From: Nonomuraea soli
GTDB lineage: Bacteria > Actinomycetota > Actinomycetes > Streptosporangiales > Streptosporangiaceae
Length of the DNA stretch: 64,000 bases
NCBI RefSeq assembly: GCF_013761175.1
Contig: NZ_JACDUR010000001.1
Span: 496,001 to 560,000 of the forward strand
Reading direction: 5' to 3'
Below, in pieces: positions 15,880 through 24,495 of this stretch (position 1 is the first letter of the stretch; every line of letters begins with the position of its first letter). A program made the translations under genes and the position numbers. The notes under the pieces are model-generated. The model was not told where the DNA came from. It ran no database searches and saw only the letters and a list, made by a program, of their open reading frames with translations.

Positions 15880-17106
15880 ATGACAAAAGCCTTGGAAAAC
15901 GTCCGAGTCCTCGACATGACCCACGTGCAGTCCGGCCCGAGCGCCACCCAGCTGCTCGGCTGGCTGGGCGCGGACGTCGTCAAGCTGGAGGCGCCCACCG
16001 GCGACATCACCCGCCAGCAGCTGCGCGACAAGCCGGGCGTCGACAGCCTCTACTTCACGATGCTCAACTGCAACAAGCGCAGCATCACCCTGAACATGAA
16101 GTCCGAGCGCGGCAAGGAGCTGTTCACCGAGCTGGTGAGGTCGGCCGACGTCCTGGTCGAGAACTTCGGGCCCGGGGCGGTCGACCGCATGGGCTTCACC
16201 TGGGAGCGCCTGCAGGAGATCAACCCCCGGCTCGTCTACGCCTCGATCAAGGGCTTCGGCGCCGGCAGGTACGCCAGGTTCAAGGCCTACGAGGTGATCG
16301 CGCAGGCCATGGGCGGCTCGATGGCCACCACCGGCTTCGAGGAGGGCCCGCCGCTGGCCACCGGCGCCCAGATCGGCGACTCCGGCACCGGCATCCACGC
16401 CGTGGCGGGCATCCTGGCCGCCCTCTACCAGCGCGAGTCCACCGGCCGGGGGCAGCGCGTGCAGGTCGCCATGCAGCACGCCGTGCTGAACCTGTGCCGC
16501 GTGAAGCTGCGCGACCAGCAGCGCCTGGCCCACGGGCCGCTGCGGGAGTACCCGAACAAGACCTTCGGCGCCGAGGTGCCCCGCAGCGGCAACGCCAGCG
16601 GCGGCGGCCAGCCCGGCTGGGCGGTGCGGTGCGCGCCCGGCGGTCCCAACGACTACATCTACGTGATCGTGCAGCCGGTCGGCTGGAAGCCCATCGCGAC
16701 CATCATCGGCCGCCCCGAGCTGGCCGAGGACCCCGAGTGGGCGACCCCCGACGCGCGTCTGAACAAGCTGGACAAGATGTTCCAGCTGATCGAGGAGTGG
16801 ACGCTCAACCACGACAAGTGGAGCGTGCTCGACCGTCTCAACGCCGAGAACATCCCGTGCGGCCCGATCCTGTCGACCAAGGAGCTGGCGGAGGACGAGA
16901 GCCTGCGCGACGAGGGCATCGTGGTCGCGGTCGACCACCCCGAGCGCGGCGAGTTCCTCACCGTCGGCAGCCCTCTGCAGCTGTCGGACTCGCCGGTCGA
17001 GGTCAGGACGCCGCCGCTGCTCGGCGAGCACAACACCGACATCTACGGCTCCCTCGGCGTGAGCGCCGAGGAGCTGGCCGAGCTGAAGACGAACGGAGTC
17101 ATCTAG
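15880..17106 (+). CDS. frc: Formyl-CoA:oxalate CoA-transferase
   Basis: A 408-residue family III (CaiB/BaiF) CoA-transferase. It matches Oxalobacter Frc closely in diagnostic blocks: [52 protein letters not shown], the glycine loop [10 protein letters not shown] and [15 protein letters not shown]. The catalytic aspartate is Asp167 in [12 protein letters not shown] (Asp169 in Oxalobacter). It exchanges CoA between formyl-CoA and oxalate to give oxalyl-CoA and formate in the cytoplasm. It begins 9 nt after the ThDP decarboxylase, and its stop overlaps the next GTG start by one base (TAGTG), so the three genes form one operon. This is the firmest functional anchor of the island. Confidence 0.93.
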   Translation: MTKALENVRVLDMTHVQSGPSATQLLGWLGADVVKLEAPTGDITRQQLRDKPGVDSLYFTMLNCNKRSITLNMKSERGKELFTELVRSADVLVENFGPGAVDRMGFTWERLQEINPRLVYASIKGFGAGRYARFKAYEVIAQAMGGSMATTGFEEGPPLATGAQIGDSGTGIHAVAGILAALYQRESTGRGQRVQVAMQHAVLNLCRVKLRDQQRLAHGPLREYPNKTFGAEVPRSGNASGGGQPGWAVRCAPGGPNDYIYVIVQPVGWKPIATIIGRPELAEDPEWATPDARLNKLDKMFQLIEEWTLNHDKWSVLDRLNAENIPCGPILSTKELAEDESLRDEGIVVAVDHPERGEFLTVGSPLQLSDSPVEVRTPPLLGEHNTDIYGSLGVSAEELAELKTNGVI

Positions 17107-19214
17107 TGCGGGAGATCATCGAGAAGGCCCTGGCGGAGGGGCGCACCGCGCTGACCGCGCCCGAGGGGCGGGCGATCTGCCAGCAGTACGGCATCGCCAC
17201 CCCGGGCGAGGGCCTGGCCACCTCCGCCGCCGAGGCCGAGGCGCTCGCCACCGAGCTGGGGCTGCCCGTCGTCCTGAAGATCGTCTCGCCCGACATCCTG
17301 CACAAGACCGACGCCGGCGGCGTCCTGGTCGGGCTCAGGACCGCCGAGGAGGTACGGCAGGGCTACGACACGATCCTGGCCAACGCCCGCGCCTACGACG
17401 CCGACGCCCGCATCGACGGCGTGCAGGTGCAGCAGCTCGTCGGCGGCGGCCACGAGGTCATCGTGGGCGCGGTCACCGATCCGACCTTCGGCAAGGTCGT
17501 CGCCTTCGGCCTCGGGGGTGTCCTGGTCGAAGTCCTGAAGGATGTGACCTTCCGACTTGCCCCGCTTTCGGGTGATGATGCCCTTGCGATGCTGGATGAC
17601 ATCAAAGCGGCAGAAGTGCTGCGTGGTGTCCGGGGCGCCGAGCCCGCGGACAGGAAGGCGCTCGCGGATCTGATCGAGCGCGTCGGCAGGCTGGTCGACG
17701 ACCACCCGGAGATCATCGAGATCGACCTCAACCCCGTGTTCGCGAGCTCGAAGGGCGCCGTCGCGGCGGACGTGCGGATCATCGTCGGCGAGCGGCCCGC
17801 GCAAGGCGAGAGGCTGAGCAGGGACGTCATCCTCGGCCAGATGACCCGCATCTTCAAACCCCGCTCGATCGCCGTCATCGGCGCCTCCAACGAGCAGGGC
17901 AAGATCGGCAACTCGGTCATGCGCAACCTCATCAACGGCGGCTACCAGGGGCGGATCTTCCCGATCAACCCGAAGGCGCCCGAGATCATGGGGCTGCCCG
18001 CCTACGACTCGATCGCCGCGGTGCCCTACGACATCGACGTCGCCGTCTTCGCCATCCCCGCCGCCTTCGTCGCCGGGGCGCTGGAGCAGGCGGGGCAGAA
18101 GGGCGTGGCCGGGGCCATCATGATCCCGTCGGGCTTCGCCGAGACCGGCAACCACGAGGGCCAGGCCGAGATCGTCGCCATCGCCAGGAAGCACGGCGTG
18201 CGCATCCTGGGGCCCAACATCTACGGCTACTACTACACGCCCGAGAACCTGTGCGCGACGTTCTGCACGCCGTACGACGTCAAGGGCAGCGTGGCGCTGA
18301 CCTCGCAGTCGGGCGGCATCGGCATGGCCATCCTGGGCTTCAGCCGTACCACCAAGATGGGCGTCTCGGCGATCGTGGGCGTCGGCAACAAGGCCGACGT
18401 CGACGAGGACGACCTGCTCACCTTCTTCGGCCAGGACGACAACACGCGCGCCATCGCCATGCACCTGGAGGACCTCAAGGACGGGCGCGGCTTCGTCGCG
18501 GCCGCCCGCGAGGTCGTGCCGCACAAGCCGATCATCGTGCTCAAGGCGGGACGCACCGCGCTCGGCGCGCGGGCGGCCGGCTCGCACACCGGCGCGCTGG
18601 CGGGCGACGACAAGGTCTACGACGACATCCTGCGCCAGGCGGGCGTCGTGCGCGCCCCCGGGCTCAACGACATGCTGGAGTACGCCAGGGCGCTGCCGCT
18701 GATGCCCACGCCCCAGGGCGAGAACGTCGTCATCATCACCGGCGCGGGCGGCTCAGGCGTGCTGCTCTCCGACGCGGTGGTCGACGCCGGGCTCTCCCTG
18801 ATGGAGATCCCGCCGGACCTCGACGAGGCCTTCCGCGCCTACATCCCGCCGTTCGGCGCGGCGGGCAACCCGATCGACATCACCGGCGGCGAACCGCCGT
18901 CGACCTACGAGAACACGGTGCGGCTGGGCCTGACCGACGAGCGCATCCACGCGCTGGTCCTGGGCTACTGGCACACCATCGTCACCCCGCCCATGGTCTT
19001 CGCCGAACTGATCGCCCGCGTCGTGGGCGAGGAGCGGGCCAAGGGCAACCACAAGCCGGTCGTGGCCTCACTGGCCGGGGACACCGAGGTCGAGGAGGCC
19101 TGCGACTACCTGTTCGAGCATGGCGTCATCGCGTATCCGTACACGACAGAGAAGCCTGTGGCGGTGCTTGGCGCCAAGTACCGCTGGGCGAGGGCTGCTG
19201 GATTGCTGCGTTAG
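17106..19214 (+). CDS. NDP-forming acyl-CoA synthetase (beta-alpha fusion), oxalate operon
   Basis: A 702-residue protein of the ADP-forming acetate-CoA ligase superfamily. Residues about 1-235 are an ATP-grasp domain (LPVVLKIVSPDILHKTDAGGV, IDLNPVFA). Next come a CoA-binding Rossmann domain (RSIAVIGASNEQGKIGNSVMRN) and ligase-CoA domains including SQSGGIGMAILG and AGSHTGALAGDDKVYDD. The latter contains the histidine (SHTGA) expected to be phosphorylated. This grasp-first order is seen in many bacterial ACD proteins. Start is GTG 17106. Its substrate is not known; ATP-dependent activation of oxalate or formate, to prime the CoA-transferase cycle, is inferred from its position in the operon. 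Confidence 0.85.
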   Translation: MREIIEKALAEGRTALTAPEGRAICQQYGIATPGEGLATSAAEAEALATELGLPVVLKIVSPDILHKTDAGGVLVGLRTAEEVRQGYDTILANARAYDADARIDGVQVQQLVGGGHEVIVGAVTDPTFGKVVAFGLGGVLVEVLKDVTFRLAPLSGDDALAMLDDIKAAEVLRGVRGAEPADRKALADLIERVGRLVDDHPEIIEIDLNPVFASSKGAVAADVRIIVGERPAQGERLSRDVILGQMTRIFKPRSIAVIGASNEQGKIGNSVMRNLINGGYQGRIFPINPKAPEIMGLPAYDSIAAVPYDIDVAVFAIPAAFVAGALEQAGQKGVAGAIMIPSGFAETGNHEGQAEIVAIARKHGVRILGPNIYGYYYTPENLCATFCTPYDVKGSVALTSQSGGIGMAILGFSRTTKMGVSAIVGVGNKADVDEDDLLTFFGQDDNTRAIAMHLEDLKDGRGFVAAAREVVPHKPIIVLKAGRTALGARAAGSHTGALAGDDKVYDDILRQAGVVRAPGLNDMLEYARALPLMPTPQGENVVIITGAGGSGVLLSDAVVDAGLSLMEIPPDLDEAFRAYIPPFGAAGNPIDITGGEPPSTYENTVRLGLTDERIHALVLGYWHTIVTPPMVFAELIARVVGEERAKGNHKPVVASLAGDTEVEEACDYLFEHGVIAYPYTTEKPVAVLGAKYRWARAAGLLR

Positions 19215-19286
19215 AGCCGTGACGCAGTGGGGGCGTAATTCGGGGAACCGCGCCGCAGAAGAACCAACCCCCCAGGAGGTCCGTAA

Positions 19287-20771
19287 GTGGACACGTCGAA
19301 AGAACCGGTGGTAGCGCCGCCGGTTGAAGCAGAACGAGTATGGAAAGCGGGCCGGCTGGAGCCGATGCCCATCAGGAAACTGCCAGACGCGCCGCCCTCC
19401 GTGCACATCCTGGGGCCGACCGTCTTCCTCGTCGCCCTCGGCGTGGGCATGGGCGAGTCGTACATGTGGCCCAGGCTCGTGCTGCTGTTCGGGCCGGAGA
19501 TCCGCTGGCTGTTCCTGATCGGCGTCACCCTCCAGGCCGTGGTCATGCTGGAGATGGCCCGCTACGCCATGGCGACGGGGGAGAGCATCTTCTCCGGCGC
19601 GGCCAGAGTGTTCAAGCCGCTGATGTGGTTCTTCTTCGTCGTGGCGATCCTGGTCTACATCTGGCCGGGCCACCTGTCGGCGGGCGCGGCGGCGTTCGAG
19701 GAGATCACCGGCATACCGTGGACGGTCACGGCCGTCACGGGCCTGATCCTGGTGGGGGTGGTCTTCAGCCTCGCCAAGGTGATCTACAACGTTCTCGAGA
19801 ACGTCCTGTCCCTGCTCATCGGCGCTCTCGTCCTGGGCACCGCGGTGGTCGCGGCCATGGTGGGCTCCTGGAGCGACGTGGTCACCACGATCACCGGCAT
19901 GTTCTCCTTCGGCTACCTGCCGTCCGAGGCGCTGACGGCCGCGTGGTTCCCCGTCATCGTGGGCGCCTGCGCCTTCGCCGGCCCGTCGGGCATGCAGCAG
20001 ATGTGGTACACCCTGCACCTGCGCGACTCCGGCGCCGGCATGGGCGTGCACATCCCCAAGGTGCGCGGCCTGAGGCACGCCGGCGAAGAGGAGGAGATGC
20101 CCTCCCGCGGCTTCATGTTCGACACCGAGGACCCGGCCGAGATGGCCAAGTGGAGGGGCTGGCGGCGCTGGGTCACCTTCGACGCCCTCCTGCTGTTCTG
20201 GGGCATCACCATGCTGGTCACGATCTCCTTCACGGTGATCGCGCAGGCGGCGGTGCGGCAGAACCCGGCCGTGCGCACCGCCATCCAGGGTGACGACCGC
20301 GAGGTCGCGCTGAGCGCCATGTCCGACGCCGTCGCCTCGGCGGGCAGCGCGGTGCTCGGCACGATCTTCCTCGGCTTCATCGCTCTGATCGGCCTCAACG
20401 CCACGCTGGGACTGTTCGACTCCTTCTCGCGTGGCCAGGCGGACATGACCCACAACTTCGTCCCCGGGGCGAAGAAGGTGAAGATGTCCTACCTGTACGC
20501 GGGCTTCCTGTGGGGCGTGATCATCTTCGGCATCCTGATCCTGCTGTTCGGCCCGGCCGACGGACCGAGCGGGATCCTGGACACGCTGGCGTTCCTGTCG
20601 ACGTTCGCCATGGGCGCCTACTGCGTGACGCTGCTGCTGGTCAACAACCGCATGCTGCCCAAGCCGATCAGGCCGAAGTGGTGGACCAACGCCATCATCG
20701 GCTTCGGAGCGGTGTTCTACCTCGGCATGCTGTTCTACAGCCTGTTCGCCTTCGGCGTGGTCGTGGGCTGA
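19287..20771 (+). CDS. Nramp-fold membrane transporter lacking canonical metal-binding motifs
   Basis: A 494-residue membrane protein with about eleven hydrophobic segments, resembling the Nramp family in overall pattern. GTG 19287 has a strong GGAGG. The first segment, where true Nramps have the metal-binding DPGN, reads LGPTVFLVALGVGMGESY. The sixth, where they have MPHNLYLH, reads GPSGMQQMWYTLHLRD. The Asp, Asn and Met ligands are therefore absent. A cytosolic acidic loop (HAGEEEEMPSRGFMFDTED) separates middle segments. It follows the acyl-CoA synthetase by 72 bp in the oxalate operon, so uptake of oxalate or a metal-oxalate complex is a hypothesis. Ordinary Mn2+/Fe2+ transport seems unlikely. 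Confidence 0.75.
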   Translation: MDTSKEPVVAPPVEAERVWKAGRLEPMPIRKLPDAPPSVHILGPTVFLVALGVGMGESYMWPRLVLLFGPEIRWLFLIGVTLQAVVMLEMARYAMATGESIFSGAARVFKPLMWFFFVVAILVYIWPGHLSAGAAAFEEITGIPWTVTAVTGLILVGVVFSLAKVIYNVLENVLSLLIGALVLGTAVVAAMVGSWSDVVTTITGMFSFGYLPSEALTAAWFPVIVGACAFAGPSGMQQMWYTLHLRDSGAGMGVHIPKVRGLRHAGEEEEMPSRGFMFDTEDPAEMAKWRGWRRWVTFDALLLFWGITMLVTISFTVIAQAAVRQNPAVRTAIQGDDREVALSAMSDAVASAGSAVLGTIFLGFIALIGLNATLGLFDSFSRGQADMTHNFVPGAKKVKMSYLYAGFLWGVIIFGILILLFGPADGPSGILDTLAFLSTFAMGAYCVTLLLVNNRMLPKPIRPKWWTNAIIGFGAVFYLGMLFYSLFAFGVVVG

Positions 20772-21223
20772 TGAACCTACGGCACAGCCTCGAACTCGCC
20801 CTTCCCGGGGTGCTGATCGGAGCCGTCGCCGGTGCCATCGCCGGTGGGCTGACCCTCCTCGTGGGGCAGCCCTCCGGCCTGGTGCTGGCCGTACCTCTCG
20901 CGATCTTCGGCGGCCTGTACGGCACGCTGCTCGGCAAGGGTTTCTTCCGCCCCGGCGCGTTCGGGCCCGCCGGGCTGTACTGGATGCTCGCCTTCCCCGT
21001 CGCCCGGCTCATCCAGGAGTCGCTGACGGGCCTGGGCATGCGCGACGGGGTCCTGCTCTTCCTGGCCTACCAGGCCCTGGTCAGCGTCGGCTTCGCGATC
21101 GGCTTCATCTGGATGCACGAGCGGATCATGCCGCACTGGCTGCTGCGCCGGGCAGGTGACAACCCCCGGGCGGCCGCGCTTCTCGATTCCTACGTACAGC
21201 AGGCAAGGAGGATCAGCCGTTGA
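20771..21223 (+). CDS. Small integral membrane protein, oxalate operon
   Basis: A 150-residue protein with about four hydrophobic segments. The first contains a glycine-rich stretch (GVLIGAVAGAIAGGLTLLVG), and the C-terminus is cytosolic and basic. Its ATG overlaps the stop of the Nramp-like gene by one base (TGATG) and its own end overlaps the terC start, so it is translated with both. I do not recognise a family. Position suggests an accessory subunit of the Nramp-like or TerC protein. Confidence 0.75.
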   Translation: MNLRHSLELALPGVLIGAVAGAIAGGLTLLVGQPSGLVLAVPLAIFGGLYGTLLGKGFFRPGAFGPAGLYWMLAFPVARLIQESLTGLGMRDGVLLFLAYQALVSVGFAIGFIWMHERIMPHWLLRRAGDNPRAAALLDSYVQQARRISR

Positions 21224-22179
21224 ACCTGCCCACCTGGATCTGGCTGGCCACGATCGGGGGGTTCTGCCTGATCCTGGCCCTGGACTTCTACCTGGTGGCC
21301 CGCAACCCCCACGAACCGTCGTTCAAGGAGTGCGTGGGCTGGGTCAGCTTCTACGTCGGCCTGGCGGTCGTCTTCGGCGTCGGCCTGCTGGTCCTGTCGG
21401 GACCGGCCCACGGCGGGGAGTTCTTCGCCGGTTGGATCACCGAATACTCGCTGTCGGTCGACAACCTCTTCGTCTTCCTGCTCATCATGAGCCGCTTCCA
21501 GGTGCCCAGGCAGTACCGCCAGAAGGTGCTGCTCATCGGGATCATCCTGGCGCTGGTGATGCGCGGGGCGTTCATCGCGGCGGGCTCGGAGGCCATCACC
21601 CGCTTCGACTGGCTCTTCTACCTCTTCGGCGCCTTCCTCATCTACACCGCGTGGAAGCTGATCGGGCACGAAGAGGAGGAGGCGGAGTTCTCCGAGAACA
21701 TCGCGCTGCGCACCGTGCGCAGGGTGCTGCCGACCACCGACACCTACCACGGCGCCAAGCTGACGGTGCACCTCGGCCGGCGCATGGTCACCCCGATGCT
21801 GATCGTGATGGTCGCCATCGGCACCACCGACCTGCTGTTCGCGCTCGACTCCATCCCGGCCATCTTCGGCCTGACGAAGGAGCCCTACCTGGTCTTCACC
21901 GCCAACGCCTTCGCCCTGATGGGCCTGCGCCAGCTGTTCTTCCTGATCGGAGGGCTGCTGGACCGGCTGGTCTATCTCAGCAAGGGCCTGTCGGTGGTGC
22001 TGGCCTTCATCGGCGTCAAGCTCATCATGGAGGCGTTGCACCACGACGGCGTGTCGTGGGCGCCGGAGATCCCGATCGTGGTCTCGCTCGGGGTCATCGT
22101 CGGCACCCTGGCCGTCACCACGGTGCTCAGCCTGCTGAAGTCGCGCAAGGACAGGCAGGCACAGCCGGCCGAGCGTTGA
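21220..22179 (+). CDS. TerC/Alx-family membrane protein
   Basis: A 319-residue TerC-family protein with about eight or nine membrane segments. The two conserved acidic motifs are present: EYSLSVDNLFVFLLIM and TDLLFALDSIPAIFGLT. TerC/Alx proteins are associated with Mn2+ export and with metallation of secreted proteins. The start is TTG 21220, with GGAGG nine nucleotides upstream, overlapping the stop of the preceding gene. Placement behind an Nramp-fold gene in an oxalate operon suggests handling of a metal that enters with or is freed from oxalate; that role is inference. Confidence 0.88.
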   Translation: MNLPTWIWLATIGGFCLILALDFYLVARNPHEPSFKECVGWVSFYVGLAVVFGVGLLVLSGPAHGGEFFAGWITEYSLSVDNLFVFLLIMSRFQVPRQYRQKVLLIGIILALVMRGAFIAAGSEAITRFDWLFYLFGAFLIYTAWKLIGHEEEEAEFSENIALRTVRRVLPTTDTYHGAKLTVHLGRRMVTPMLIVMVAIGTTDLLFALDSIPAIFGLTKEPYLVFTANAFALMGLRQLFFLIGGLLDRLVYLSKGLSVVLAFIGVKLIMEALHHDGVSWAPEIPIVVSLGVIVGTLAVTTVLSLLKSRKDRQAQPAER

Positions 22180-22371
22180 TCAGGCCGCGGGTGGGCGAGG
22201 AGTCGCCTGCCCGCGGCCTTCTGCCGCGGCGCTCCACACCTCCAGGTAGCGGTCGGCCTCCTCGGCCGAGTAGTGCTTGCGCAAGGCGGCGCTCAGACCC
22301 AGGCCCAGCGCCCGCCCGTCCGCGGGCGCACCGGCAGGATCGGAACGGAGAAATCTCAGTAAGGCATTCAT
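22180..22371 (-). CDS. Small hypothetical protein (63 aa)
   Basis: A short frame directly abutting the terC stop on the opposite strand. The product has a helical centre (SAALRKHYSAEEADRYLEVWSAA), with no signal peptide or membrane segment. The ribosome-binding site is weak (GAGA, about 10 nt upstream of ATG 22371). It is downstream of, and on the same strand as, the GntR gene (45 bp gap), so co-transcription is possible. Coding status is uncertain. Confidence 0.4.
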   Translation of the reverse strand: MNALLRFLRSDPAGAPADGRALGLGLSAALRKHYSAEEADRYLEVWSAAAEGRGQATPRPPAA

Positions 22372-22416
22372 GGATTCATTCTCTGCCCGAGGTGTTACGG
22401 GCCAATCTGGAGGACG

Positions 22417-23133
22417 TTAAATGCTGCGCGGCCTGCGGCGGCGCACCGGTTTCTGCACCGGCTCCACCGGCTCGCCCGCGCGTTGCTCCATGTAGGAGGA
22501 GCGGGTGTGCTCGGTGTGCTCGCGCATGATGTGCGCGGCCCGGTCGGCGTCACCCGCCTCGATGGCGGCGATGAGCGCCTGGTGCTCGTCCCATGAGGTC
22601 ATGCCGCGCTGCCGTGCCACCGGCGTGTGGTACCACCGCACCCGGCGCGCCACCTGGGCGGCCAGCTCGGCCAGCACCTTGTTGCCGGACTGGAGGACCA
22701 CCTGGGCGTGCAGCGCGGAGTTGGTCGCCACCGCGGCCTCCACGTCGTCGGCCTCCACGGCCGCGCGGCCGCGCAGGCACAGGTCGCGCAGCTCCTGCAC
22801 GCCCTCGGGGCTGGCGTTGAGTGCGGCCAGGCGGGCCGATTCGGTCTCCAGGAGGGCGCGTACGGCCAGCAACTGGTCGGCCTCCTGCAACGTCGGCACG
22901 TGCACGAAGGCGCCCTGCCCTGGATGCAGATCGACCCAGCCCTCGCCACTGAGCTGCTGCAAGGCCTCGCGCACCGGCTGGCGTGAGACGCCGAGCAGTT
23001 CGGCCAGCTCGCTCTCCACCAGGTGCTGACCCGGCTTGAGCTGGCCGGAGACGATCAGCTCCTGGATGGCCTCGATGACGCTCTCGCGCAGCGTGGCCGG
23101 GCGGGGAATCTTGGCCTGGTCCGACACCAACAT
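22417..23133 (-). CDS. GntR-family (FCD subfamily) transcriptional regulator of the oxalate island
   Basis: A 238-residue FadR-type GntR regulator. The N-terminal winged helix carries ATLRESVIEAIQELIVSGQLKPGQHLVE as its usual opening, with recognition region ELLGVSRQPVREALQQLSGEGWV; an all-helical FCD ligand-binding domain follows, with the metal/ligand-binding Asp and His positions suggested by ATNSALHAQVV and EHQALIAAIEAGD. Start ATG 23133 is chosen because family N-termini begin about here and GGGG lies seven nucleotides upstream. A one-mismatch copy of the shared operator lies about 43 bp upstream, suggesting autoregulation. It is the only one-component regulator inside the island and probably senses oxalate, oxalyl-CoA or glyoxylate. 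Confidence 0.88.
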   Translation of the reverse strand: MLVSDQAKIPRPATLRESVIEAIQELIVSGQLKPGQHLVESELAELLGVSRQPVREALQQLSGEGWVDLHPGQGAFVHVPTLQEADQLLAVRALLETESARLAALNASPEGVQELRDLCLRGRAAVEADDVEAAVATNSALHAQVVLQSGNKVLAELAAQVARRVRWYHTPVARQRGMTSWDEHQALIAAIEAGDADRAAHIMREHTEHTRSSYMEQRAGEPVEPVQKPVRRRRPRSI

Positions 23134-23170
23134 CACATGACCCCACTTAACGGTTTGTCGTCGACTGCCT

Positions 23171-23184
23171 ACAGCATACAGTTT
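23171..23184. promoter_or_regulatory. Operator-like site upstream of the GntR gene
   Basis: ACAGCATACAGTTT contains ATACAGTTT (23176-23184), one mismatch from ATACNGTAT. It lies in the 79-bp gap between the gntR start and the end of the MFS gene, 43 bp upstream of the gntR ATG. Fits autoregulation; the weakest copy of the set. Confidence 0.45.
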
Positions 23185-23212
23185 GTGAGAAACACTTGGC
23201 TGGTGAGGCTCG

Positions 23213-24457
23213 TCACACGGGAATCGTGGCAGGCAGACGCGGCGCGCGCAGCCGTACGCACGCAAGAAGCGCCACCGCGGCCAGTGCCCCGGCAGCCGGG
23301 AGCGCGCCGCCGGCGACCAGGGCCGCCGCCGCGAGCCCCGCGAGTGCCTTGGTGCTGTAGACGGTGGCGTGCAGGTGGCGGTCGCTGCCGAAGTAGTCGT
23401 GCGCCTGGCGGGCCACCAGCGGGTAGAACGCGCCGCCGCCCAGTCCGGCCAGGATCGTGCCCAGCCAGAGCGCCGCCCCGCCCGCCTCCGCGCCCGCGAT
23501 CCCGGCGCCCAGCAGCGGCTGACCCGCCGCCAGGCAGACGAGCACGGCCCCGAGCACCCGGCGGCGGCCGAACCGCTCCGACACCCGCATGGCCACGGCG
23601 CGCCCGCCCCCGTTGAGCGTGATCAGCAGTACCAGCGCGCCCCACGACCCCGACCCGGCGACCACGACGACGTCGAACAGCGACACGGCGCCCGCGCACA
23701 CCAGGATCAGCACCAGCTTGGCCAGCGTCGCCGAGCGCAGCGCCTGGGCGGGCGAGAACTGGCGGGCGGCGCTCGGGGTGCGGCGCAGGATCACCTTGTC
23801 CAGGGCGCGGGCGCGCGGGTCGACGGTCTGCGGCCACCACGACGCGGGAGGCAGGCGCAGGTGGCGCGCGGCCGCGGCGATCACCACGAGGGCCAGCAGC
23901 GCGGCGGCGGTGAAGGCGGCGGCGCCCGCGGCCGGATCGAGGCTCGCCCACCACACCAGCGGCGCGGCGCCGTAGGCGAAGGCGCCGGTCACCAGGCCCA
24001 CCCGGGTGGCCGGGCGGTCGGGGTACCAGCAGGAGACGACCTCGGTGCACACGGCGTAGACCAGGCCGCCGCCCGCACCGCCGAGCACGCCGTATCCGGC
24101 GAGCACGATGAGCGAGGCGGCCCCCGGGTCCGCCGTCGAGAGGGCGAGGGCGCCCAGGCCCAGGCCGCTGAGCACGCTCCCGGCGGCCAGGGCGGCGCGC
24201 ACGCTCACGGTGCCCCTGCGTACCAGCCGGAGCGCGGGCAGGGCGGTGGCCGCCTGGCAGATCACCCAGACGACCAGCGGAGTCATGGTCCCGCCCGCGA
24301 GCAGGGCGGCGTAGCCGTACTGGAGCGGCCCGACGGCGGCCATGGCAGCCCACGCGAGCCAGAACATGCGGCGGCGGTCGGCGGGGACGGGGCCGAGGAG
24401 GTAGGTACGGCCGCGCCAGTCCTTGATTGCATTCTCCATACTGTATGGAATAACCAT
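23213..24457 (-). CDS. MFS transporter, OFA (oxalate/formate antiporter)-like
   Basis: A 414-residue major-facilitator protein with about twelve membrane segments. The segment GGGLVYAVCTEVVSCWYPDRPATRVGLVTGAFAYGA, seen in two halves around residue 140, resembles the glycine-rich region and the W-[FY]-P-D-R motif of OFA-family oxalate:formate exchangers. Start ATG 24457 has an excellent AAGGAG seven nucleotides upstream. Codons 4-7 then coincide with the palindromic operator at 24435-24449. It could exchange oxalate for formate or take up another dicarboxylate; the family is inferred from short motifs, and the sequence is rather divergent. Confidence 0.75.
   Translation of the reverse strand: MVIPYSMENAIKDWRGRTYLLGPVPADRRRMFWLAWAAMAAVGPLQYGYAALLAGGTMTPLVVWVICQAATALPALRLVRRGTVSVRAALAAGSVLSGLGLGALALSTADPGAASLIVLAGYGVLGGAGGGLVYAVCTEVVSCWYPDRPATRVGLVTGAFAYGAAPLVWWASLDPAAGAAAFTAAALLALVVIAAAARHLRLPPASWWPQTVDPRARALDKVILRRTPSAARQFSPAQALRSATLAKLVLILVCAGAVSLFDVVVVAGSGSWGALVLLITLNGGGRAVAMRVSERFGRRRVLGAVLVCLAAGQPLLGAGIAGAEAGGAALWLGTILAGLGGGAFYPLVARQAHDYFGSDRHLHATVYSTKALAGLAAAALVAGGALPAAGALAAVALLACVRLRAPRLPATIPV
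24435..24449. promoter_or_regulatory. Perfect operator palindrome within the first codons of the MFS gene
   Basis: TCCATACTGTATGGA is a perfect 7+1+7 inverted repeat, the best match of the set. It lies inside the MFS coding sequence (residues 4-7) and 80 bp upstream of the divergent SucC-like start. Binding here could block both the MFS transcript and, with the site 59 bp away, the divergent operon. Confidence 0.7.
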
Positions 24458-24495
24458 CGGGCCTCTCCTTGTCGAGACCTAGACGGCGCATATTC

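Noticed and set aside
14929..17031. Long open frame (about 700 codons) on the minus strand opposite the ThDP decarboxylase and frc genes
   Set aside because: Antisense shadow caused by high GC at third positions; low-complexity Val/Asp/Gly/Leu composition and no family resemblance, while the plus-strand genes are clear.
15513..17105. In-frame N-terminal extension of the acyl-CoA synthetase that would make a 1233-residue protein
   Set aside because: The extension is out-of-frame translation of the ThDP decarboxylase and frc genes; the ATP-grasp domain begins just after GTG 17106, which overlaps the frc stop.
22180..22529. Continuation of the terC-region plus-strand frame past the terC stop
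   Set aside because: The frame is a shadow that opens upstream in another frame; TerC ends normally at 22179 with a family-like C-terminus.
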